Below are positions 1-5,705 of a stretch of DNA of 5,705 bases, piece by piece. Position 1 is the stretch's first letter. Every line of letters starts with the position of its first letter. The stretch lies in contig CANRDG010000123.1 of the NCBI GenBank assembly GCA_947629275.1, positions 1 to 5,705 on the forward strand, in the 5' to 3' direction. Source of the DNA: an uncultured Clostridia bacterium. Its GTDB lineage: Bacteria; Bacillota; Clostridia; Oscillospirales; Ruminococcaceae. Below the pieces are notes generated by a model. The model did no database searches. It had not been told where the DNA came from and saw only the letters and a list, made by a program, of their open reading frames with translations. The position numbers and the translations under genes were made by a program.

Positions 1-3000
1 CGCAGCGGCTACGGCTATGAATTTCTGCAAAGGCTTTCTATTCACGCTGGCTGGTCGTATGAATACATAGGTTACGAGGGTTCTTATGCAGATTCGCTTG
101 ATATGCTTCGCAGCGGCGAAGTTGACATTGTAACGTCTGTATCAAAAACGCCCGAGCGCGAGGAAGAATTTCTGTTCTCAAAGCAAAACATCGGCGTAAA
201 CTCTACTATACTTACGGTAAAAATAGGCAATACCGACATTGTTGAGGGCGACTATTCCACATACGACGGTATAGAAATAGGTATGCTGGAAGACAACTCC
301 AAAAACGAAACATTTGAAACATTTGCCGAAGAAAAAGGTTTTGATTTTAAGCCTGTGTATTTTGATACGCAGGAAGAACTTTCGGCTGCGCTGCAAGATG
401 AAAAGATAGATGCAGCCGTTTCGGGAAGTCTGCGGCTTCTGGATAATGAGTGGATACTGGATTCTATAGATGCCAGCCCGTTTTACATATGCACACGCAA
501 AGACCGCACCGACCTTATGGACAGGATAAATGCGGCTATTGACGAAATGGATCTGCACGACCCCAACTGGCGCGATACGCTGCACGAGGCGTACTATTCG
601 ACCGACCATTCGGGTTCTATAATCATGAACGCAGGCGAGAGAAAGTTTCTTGAAGATATTCACACTTCGGAAAAGACTTTGAAAGTGCTGATAAACCCCG
701 ACCGCGTGCCTTACTGTTATTTTGACGACGGCAAGGCGAAAGGCATTTTGCCCGAAATATTCAGCGATGTTGCAAAGCGGCTGGATATTGACTACGAATA
801 CATACCAGTTAAAGACCGCAACGATTATTACAGGCTGCGTGCGGAAGAATCAGCCGACATAGTACTTGATTTTGCAGGAGATTACTATCTTGCAGAGCAG
901 GAAGGCTATAAGATAACCGTGCCGTACTTCCACACAAATTTTGCAAGGCTTACTCTGGCAAACTTCAAGGGCGAACCGCAGCGTGTGGCTTTGCTTGAAA
1001 GAGCCGATGCGCTCAACGACCTTGTGAAAGAGCAGTACACCGAAGATCAGATAATACGCTGCGCTACTACCGATGAGTGCGTGCAGGCGGTGCTCGACAA
1101 AAAAGCCGATGCCACTATACTTTATTCTTACACCGCGAACCATTATGTTCGTGAGGACACCAAAAAACGTTTGCTGTCGGTAGTTTTCGGCGATACTTCC
1201 CTATCATATGCAGTCGGCAGCGAAGTTGAGGGCGGCAGATACCTGCTTTCTCTGCTTGACAAGGGCGCTGACTGCTTCACCGAGACGCAGCTTGAATCTA
1301 TTCAGTCGCGCGAGATAGACAACAGTATCGACACCAAGATAGGGCTTACTTCTTTCCTTTACAACAACCCTATTTACGGCATTGTCGGCACGATACTGAT
1401 ACTTTTGCTGGTATTCACGATCGCCATGCTCGTGGTGCGTTCGCATAACCAGAAACGTCTTAAAAAGAGGATAGCGCTTGCCACGGGAGAACTTGAGGCA
1501 AAGACTTTGCAGCTTGAAGAAAACGCGCAGGAGCTTTCTAATGCTCTTAAAGCAGCAGATGCTGCAAACCGCGCAAAGACCACGTTCCTAAACAATATGT
1601 CGCATGACATACGCACGCCTATGAACGCTATCATAGGTTACACGGCGCTTACCACTGCGCATCTTGACAACGAAGAACGCGCTCGCGATTACCTTGCAAA
1701 AATAGCGCAGGCTTCAAACCACCTGTTGAGTCTTATAAATGACGTTCTTGACATGAGCCGTATAGAATCCGGTAAAGTTACTATTGAAGAACGCCCCGAA
1801 AATCTTGCGGACATTTTACAGGGTCTGCGAAACATTATTCAGTCTGACATACACGCCAAGGGACTTGAAATGTTCATCGACACGGTAGACGTAACTGACG
1901 AAGAAGTTTTCTGCGACAGACTGAGGCTCAATCAGGTACTGCTCAATCTCACTTCAAACGCCATAAAATTCACGCCGACGGGCGGAAGCGTTTCTATAAG
2001 CGTAACGCAAAAGCCGTGTGACACAGAAGGCAGCGGTATATATGAATTTTGCGTAAGCGACACCGGCATAGGCATGAGCCCCGAATTTATAGAAACGGTG
2101 TTTGACCCGTTCACCAGAGAGCGAAATTCAACCGTCAGCGGCATACAGGGCACAGGTCTTGGTATGGCAATAACCAAAAATATTGTTGACATGATGGACG
2201 GCACGATAAGCGTAAGCAGCGTTCCCGACAAAGGTACGAAGTTTACGGTTTCCCTGCAACTGCGGTTCACGGCGCAGCACAAGGATATTGCGCCGATAAT
2301 CGAACTTAGCGGAGTGCGCAGCCTTGTAATTGACGATGATATGGTAAGCTGCCAAAGCGTTTCAAAAATGCTGCGGCAGATAGGCATGAGGGCTGAATGG
2401 ACACTTTCGGGACGTGAAGCAATAGTGCGCGCGTCTGAGGCTGTGGAGCTTGCTGACCCATTTGAAGTATACATAGTTGACTGGTCGATGCCCGAGATGA
2501 ACGGCGTTGAAACGGTGCGCAACATTCGCAGAACAGTCGGCGATTCTATGCCTATAATCCTTATGTCGGCGTATGATTGGTCAGACATTGAGACCGAAGC
2601 GCGCGAGGCAGGCGTTACAGGCTTTATAAGCAAGCCGCTGTTCGCCTCCGACCTTCACCGCAAGCTGGAGAGCTGTTTGGGACATACCGACAAGAGCAAA
2701 GAGAATAGCAATACCGTCAAGCGCGATGACCGCTTCTCTGGCAAATGCATACTTCTTGCCGAAGATAACGACCTTAACCGCGAGATAGCCGTAGAGCTTT
2801 TAGGCGATGCAGGATTTAAAGTGGAGACTGCTGAAAACGGTCAGATCGCGTGCGACATGGTACTTCAGAATGCCGCAGGACATTACGACCTTGTTCTTAT
2901 GGACATACAGATGCCTATAATGGACGGCTATCAAGCAACTAAAGTTATACGCGGTGCAGACGACCCTGCTATTGCAAACATTCCTATAATTGCCATGACC

Positions 3001-3123
3001 GCAAACGCTTTTGAAGAGGACAGGAAAAAGGCTCTTGAAATGGGCATGAACGGACACTTAGCAAAGCCTATTGATATTGCAAAAATGATGAAGCTTTTAA
3101 AAGAGCTTTTCAGCGAAGAATAA
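1..3123 (+). CDS. Hybrid sensor histidine kinase with tandem SBP-type sensor domains and two receiver domains (5' partial)
   Basis: The frame is open from base 1, so the start lies outside the window. The ATG at 103 is internal, because conserved sensor-domain sequence (SGYGYEFLQ) precedes it. Numbering from codon 1 (1040 residues): SBP_bac_3-like domain 1 about 1-205, domain 2 about 226-434, one membrane helix about 458-479, coiled-coil linker about 482-530 with no evident PAS or HAMP. The kinase core has H-box SHDIRTPMN with phospho-acceptor His535, N-box (Asn649, Asn653), DTGIGM at 687-692, FDPF at 701-704 and GTGLGM at 717-722. Receiver 1 has DDD at 778-780, Asp827, Ser856 and Lys878. Receiver 2 has ED at 921-922, Asp968, Thr1000 and Lys1022. 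All these catalytic positions are intact. The protein ends just after receiver 2, with no HPt or DNA-binding domain. Inferred role: binding of an extracellular solute drives autophosphorylation and a cytoplasmic phosphorelay. By comparison with the family, about 40-70 N-terminal residues, including a signal peptide or first helix, are missing. Family assignment is very secure. Ligand and output are unknown. Confidence 0.95.
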   Translation, partial: RSGYGYEFLQRLSIHAGWSYEYIGYEGSYADSLDMLRSGEVDIVTSVSKTPEREEEFLFSKQNIGVNSTILTVKIGNTDIVEGDYSTYDGIEIGMLEDNSKNETFETFAEEKGFDFKPVYFDTQEELSAALQDEKIDAAVSGSLRLLDNEWILDSIDASPFYICTRKDRTDLMDRINAAIDEMDLHDPNWRDTLHEAYYSTDHSGSIIMNAGERKFLEDIHTSEKTLKVLINPDRVPYCYFDDGKAKGILPEIFSDVAKRLDIDYEYIPVKDRNDYYRLRAEESADIVLDFAGDYYLAEQEGYKITVPYFHTNFARLTLANFKGEPQRVALLERADALNDLVKEQYTEDQIIRCATTDECVQAVLDKKADATILYSYTANHYVREDTKKRLLSVVFGDTSLSYAVGSEVEGGRYLLSLLDKGADCFTETQLESIQSREIDNSIDTKIGLTSFLYNNPIYGIVGTILILLLVFTIAMLVVRSHNQKRLKKRIALATGELEAKTLQLEENAQELSNALKAADAANRAKTTFLNNMSHDIRTPMNAIIGYTALTTAHLDNEERARDYLAKIAQASNHLLSLINDVLDMSRIESGKVTIEERPENLADILQGLRNIIQSDIHAKGLEMFIDTVDVTDEEVFCDRLRLNQVLLNLTSNAIKFTPTGGSVSISVTQKPCDTEGSGIYEFCVSDTGIGMSPEFIETVFDPFTRERNSTVSGIQGTGLGMAITKNIVDMMDGTISVSSVPDKGTKFTVSLQLRFTAQHKDIAPIIELSGVRSLVIDDDMVSCQSVSKMLRQIGMRAEWTLSGREAIVRASEAVELADPFEVYIVDWSMPEMNGVETVRNIRRTVGDSMPIILMSAYDWSDIETEAREAGVTGFISKPLFASDLHRKLESCLGHTDKSKENSNTVKRDDRFSGKCILLAEDNDLNREIAVELLGDAGFKVETAENGQIACDMVLQNAAGHYDLVLMDIQMPIMDGYQATKVIRGADDPAIANIPIIAMTANAFEEDRKKALEMGMNGHLAKPIDIAKMMKLLKELFSEE

Positions 3124-3130
3124 CATAGCT

Positions 3131-3166
3131 GCCGCCCCGTTTTGTGCGAGGCGGCAATACTTTTTT
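3131..3166 (+). terminator. Putative intrinsic terminator of the hybrid kinase gene
   Basis: Eight bases after the kinase stop, GCCGCC (3131-3136) pairs with GGCGGC (3150-3155). A T-A pair (3130/3156) can extend the base. After one C/A mismatch, CG (3138-3139) pairs with CG (3147-3148), leaving a 7-base loop. A run of six T follows at 3161-3166, four or five bases past the stem, which is slightly far for an ideal terminator. The T-run overlaps the stop codon of the opposing permease gene. On the minus strand the same hairpin is followed by mixed sequence without a clear U-tract, so it looks efficient mainly for the plus-strand transcript. Confidence 0.7.
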
Positions 3167-5639
3167 ATTCTTCTTTTAGAACCTCTTTCGGCTCGTTTGA
3201 ACCTATGACAGCCAGCGGCATTATCATTGAAAGCGCGAGGTAGAGTATTAGTATCACAGCACATACTCCAAAATGCCATATGCCGAACGAAATGACTGTT
3301 TCTTTAAAGAAAGTCAGTTTGCCTATTATCAGCACCGCAGCCGCCAGTATGCTTGCTATACCGCAGGTAATTGCAGAGCCTTTTAAACTGCGAAGTGCGC
3401 ACGTTCTCCACCTTGCACCGCAGATGTAGAAAATAGCGTAGTTTCTGAGCTGGCGTTTGGTATATATCGCGCTTATCGAAACTGTTGATATTATGGTAAG
3501 TATAAATATACAAACTGCTATCGGAAAAAGCGTGTACATCTGCTCGTAGATGTACTGCATACTGTTGCTGTAAATTTCGGAAAGAGGGGCATAATTTGAA
3601 GTTTTTCTGCCTATCATTACGCCAAGCTTTTCGTATTCTTCATCGGTAAAGTTATCGCATAACACAAACTGCGTGCCATGAAGCGCACCGTCATGCCCAT
3701 AGCAGGCATATGTGTCTGAAATTCTGGTAAGCAAAAGGTCGTTCGTTTCGTACTCATCGTTAAACACGGCATATATATCATTGTAAGAGTGCGGAACATA
3801 GTTATTCACAATGTAAGAAGCAATAGCAGCATTATCCTCGGTAACGCCGATTATTTTGTACCTTGCAGTAACAACCTTGTCGGGCGCGCCGTTTTCATCA
3901 AAGCTCATTACTACATCGCTCTCGAAAACATCTCCGACTGTGTATCTTCCGCCGCACGAAGTAACCACCGCAGGAATATAGCCGTCTTTTTCGTATGTTT
4001 CGTCGGTATCGGCAAGCCATTTGCCCTCTTTTATCGGCGGCGAGTAAGCCTCGATAAATTCATCTGAATATGAAATGCCGTCAAGAGCCGTGTCACCGTC
4101 ATAAGCATTGACAAACCGGTTTGTAATGCACTCAGCGCCGTCTGTTATTTCTGCCAGTTCTTCGGGGTATGTTGCCATATCGCTGAAAATTATCATATAG
4201 CCTTTTCTGTCAATGTATTTTTCAAAAGGCTCAAACATCGCATACCTTGAAATTACGGCTGATACTATCAAAGTCAGCATCGTTATTACCGCCGCAAGCT
4301 GAACTACTTCAAACACCCTCATTATGTCGAATTTGTTTGTAGACTTTGCAGACTTTTTCATATCTACAAGGCTGTGTGAATTTACCGTGTGTATTATCAT
4401 TATAAGCATAACAAGCGTTGAGGCCGCTATGTATATACCGAAAACCGCGGCGTATAGTTTAAAGCTGTAAGCGCCTGCCATGTTCGGGAAAAGTCTCGAA
4501 AGATGTGGCATTATAGCCTTATGGTAAACAAGCTGCGTGAGGGCAAAAAGCGGCGCATTTATAATAAGACATTCCAGCAGGTAAGAAGCTATAGCCTTGC
4601 CTTTAGAGCAGCCGCATATTCTGAAAATCGCAAGCTGTATAGAGCGTTTTTCAAGTATATAACGATACAGTATTGCCATATTTATTGCTGCCAGCACGGC
4701 TATTATCACCGATATGAGCATTATCGTTTTGTAATAATATATCTCGGTCGCGGCTGTAAATTCAATAGGCTGCAAATATACAAGATCGCCAAAAACGCTC
4801 CTGACGGCAGCGGCTATGTCATTATACTGCTCTTTAGTTATATTGTTATTGAAACTAAAAGTAAAACAACGGTATTCGTGATCGCCTGTGCTGTCTAAAA
4901 GAACTTCAGAGCCTTTCGGGGCGGCGGTCAGCGGAATATATAACATATGGCTCATGCCGCCGGTGTCGATGACCTTCTTTATAGTATATTTTTCACCGCC
5001 GAAAATTATAGAATCAGCATCGGGCGGCAGTGTTTTCATCTGTATAGTGTAATCATATTTTAAATATGTGATGCTAGAAGATTTATTGGCATCAAACAAA
5101 GCATCGGTAACACAAACGAGCTTTTCTTTGCCGCTCATCTCCTGCTCGGTAAACATACCCTGCGCGTCAACTATCTGACCGTCTTTGATACCGCAAGAAT
5201 AACCGATAATGCCATATGATGCCTCTGCTTCGTCAGAGTACATTATCGTTTCATCTGAAAAGCCTGCACTTTTGTCCTCTGAAAATCCTGCAAAAAACGG
5301 CGACGGCGTAAGAAAACCTACCTGTATATACGGCATATCTTCTTTTAAACTTGCAGGCATGGAATGCAAAAGCTCGATGATCTTTTCGGGGGTAATATCG
5401 CTTGCAGTTGGAAGACCTGTGCCTTCCAGAATGTGCGTGTTTTCGTCACTTATAAGAATATCCAGAGTGTTTATCTCTTCTTCCTCGCCTTTGGATATGA
5501 TGACATTATAGTTTTGATAAAGCCCGTATGAAAAGCATATAACAAGGCAGGAAACTATGATATTCAACACCAAAAGCAGCGACAAGAGCCGCTGTTTTTT
5601 AAACTGCCCGACCAAATTTTTGTACACTATTTTAAGCAT
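3165..5639 (-). CDS. ABC transporter permease, FtsX/MacB-like, duplicated 2 x 4 TM architecture
   Basis: This is an 824-residue integral membrane protein. Hydrophobic segments lie at about 18-40, 305-327, 351-373, 394-418, 443-465, 704-726, 753-774 and 783-812. That gives one helix, a roughly 265-residue outer domain and three helices, repeated with a second outer domain of about 240 residues. Each repeat has a matching cytoplasmic segment after its second helix: EKRSIQLAIFRICGCSK (330-346) and TKRQLRNYAIFYICGARW (727-744). These correspond to the conserved FtsX-family region before the third helix. The second outer domain has MacB_PCD-like features (KEGKW, GGRYTVGD, RYKIIGV), and the first has a weaker version (GGEKYTIKKVID). 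Such permeases work with a MacB/LolD-type ATPase in export, lipoprotein handling or peptide resistance by mechanotransmission. Substrate and role here are not deducible, and no ATPase is in the window. I chose ATG 5639 rather than the in-frame GTG at 5651, because the GTG overlaps the ribosome-binding site. The gene converges on the kinase, with stop codons 41 bases apart. Confidence 0.9.
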   Translation of the reverse strand: MLKIVYKNLVGQFKKQRLLSLLLVLNIIVSCLVICFSYGLYQNYNVIISKGEEEEINTLDILISDENTHILEGTGLPTASDITPEKIIELLHSMPASLKEDMPYIQVGFLTPSPFFAGFSEDKSAGFSDETIMYSDEAEASYGIIGYSCGIKDGQIVDAQGMFTEQEMSGKEKLVCVTDALFDANKSSSITYLKYDYTIQMKTLPPDADSIIFGGEKYTIKKVIDTGGMSHMLYIPLTAAPKGSEVLLDSTGDHEYRCFTFSFNNNITKEQYNDIAAAVRSVFGDLVYLQPIEFTAATEIYYYKTIMLISVIIAVLAAINMAILYRYILEKRSIQLAIFRICGCSKGKAIASYLLECLIINAPLFALTQLVYHKAIMPHLSRLFPNMAGAYSFKLYAAVFGIYIAASTLVMLIMIIHTVNSHSLVDMKKSAKSTNKFDIMRVFEVVQLAAVITMLTLIVSAVISRYAMFEPFEKYIDRKGYMIIFSDMATYPEELAEITDGAECITNRFVNAYDGDTALDGISYSDEFIEAYSPPIKEGKWLADTDETYEKDGYIPAVVTSCGGRYTVGDVFESDVVMSFDENGAPDKVVTARYKIIGVTEDNAAIASYIVNNYVPHSYNDIYAVFNDEYETNDLLLTRISDTYACYGHDGALHGTQFVLCDNFTDEEYEKLGVMIGRKTSNYAPLSEIYSNSMQYIYEQMYTLFPIAVCIFILTIISTVSISAIYTKRQLRNYAIFYICGARWRTCALRSLKGSAITCGIASILAAAVLIIGKLTFFKETVISFGIWHFGVCAVILILYLALSMIMPLAVIGSNEPKEVLKEE

Positions 5640-5644
5640 AATAT

Positions 5645-5649
5645 CCCTC
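5645..5649 (-). promoter_or_regulatory. Ribosome binding site of the permease gene (decides the start)
   Basis: On the minus strand GAGGG lies five bases before the ATG at 5639-5637, and its GAGG core matches part of the AGGAGG consensus at normal spacing. An in-frame GTG (5651-5649) overlaps this site and has only AT-rich sequence upstream (TAAAATTTT), with no Shine-Dalgarno match. This favours the ATG and shortens the longest reading by four residues. Confidence 0.75.
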
Positions 5650-5669
5650 ACAAAATTTTACTGCTTAAA

Positions 5670-5698
5670 AGTATAACGGTTTTCACAAAACGCTTCAA
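5670..5698 (-). promoter_or_regulatory. Sigma-A-type promoter for the permease gene
   Basis: Read on the minus strand, a -35 box TTGAAG (5698-5693, 4 of 6 consensus) is followed by exactly 17 bases and a -10 box TATACT (5675-5670, 5 of 6). Transcription would start near 5663, leaving a leader of about 24 bases that contains the ribosome binding site. The match and spacing are good for a housekeeping promoter. No operator can be proven, although the octamer TTTTGTGA occurs in the spacer and again just before the ribosome binding site. Confidence 0.65.
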
Positions 5699-5705
5699 TA
5701 CATTT

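Noticed and set aside
103..105. ATG at 103 as start of the kinase
   Set aside because: The same frame upstream encodes typical sensor-domain sequence (SGYGYEFLQ, then IGYEGSY), and a start here would cut the domain and remove any export signal. The gene is truncated by the window edge.
1932..2633. A long open frame (233 codons) on the minus strand inside the kinase gene
   Set aside because: It lies antisense to the ATPase core and receiver 1, which are clearly coding on the plus strand. Its translation is Ser/Thr/Pro-rich and shows no recognisable domain, so it is a shadow frame.
4503..4898. Open frame of 131 codons on the plus strand opposite the permease
   Set aside because: It is antisense to the membrane helices and first outer domain of a well-supported permease. 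Its composition is unnatural and shows no domain.
1..5639. A Bce-type antimicrobial-peptide sensing module (kinase plus permease)
   Set aside because: Bce kinases are small, have almost no extracellular domain and sense through a 10-helix permease in the same locus with an ATPase and response regulator. Here the kinase has large sensors of its own, is a hybrid type and is convergent to an 8-helix permease.
5649..5651. GTG as start of the permease
   Set aside because: It overlaps the Shine-Dalgarno of the ATG 12 bases downstream and has no ribosome binding site of its own.
1..5705. CRISPR arrays, tRNA/rRNA genes, insertion sequences or attachment sites
   Set aside because: Non-coding space totals about 107 bases. 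No repeat array, tRNA-like fold, transposase or terminal inverted repeat was seen.

Overview
The window holds two convergent genes and almost nothing else. The protein families, the AT-leaning but moderate base composition and the frequent ATA isoleucine codons suggest a gut-type Clostridia (Ruminococcaceae/Lachnospiraceae-like Firmicutes). This is inferred from family resemblance. There is no rRNA or marker gene to prove it.

Positions 1-3123 (+) are the 3' part of a large membrane-bound hybrid histidine kinase. Its start, signal peptide and the first part of its first sensor domain lie to the left of the window. The visible 1040 residues run: two tandem periplasmic-binding-protein-like (SBP_bac_3 type) sensor domains, one membrane helix, a coiled-coil linker, a HisKA/HATPase_c kinase core, and two receiver domains. 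There is no HPt domain. The kinase core and both receivers keep their key residues. The binding-protein domains have lost parts of the classical amino-acid-binding signature.

Positions 3124-3164 are a 41-base gap between the two stop codons. It contains a GC-rich hairpin followed by a T-run, read as the kinase terminator. The T-run overlaps the last codon of the opposing gene.

Positions 3165-5639 (-) encode an 824-residue ABC transporter permease of the FtsX/MacB superfamily, built as two repeats of one plus three membrane helices with two large extracytoplasmic domains. A sigma-A-like promoter (TTGAAG-17-TATACT) and a good Shine-Dalgarno sequence sit directly upstream at 5645-5698, so the gene appears to have its own transcript. 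No ATPase partner is visible.

The convergent layout and separate control signals argue against a single operon. The kinase carries its own extracellular sensors, so it does not look like a Bce-type kinase that senses through a permease. A functional link between the two genes is possible but unsupported. I found no clear new system. The points most worth checking are the altered ligand-binding signatures in the sensor domains, the apparently orphan duplicated permease, and the relay output of the HPt-less hybrid kinase.
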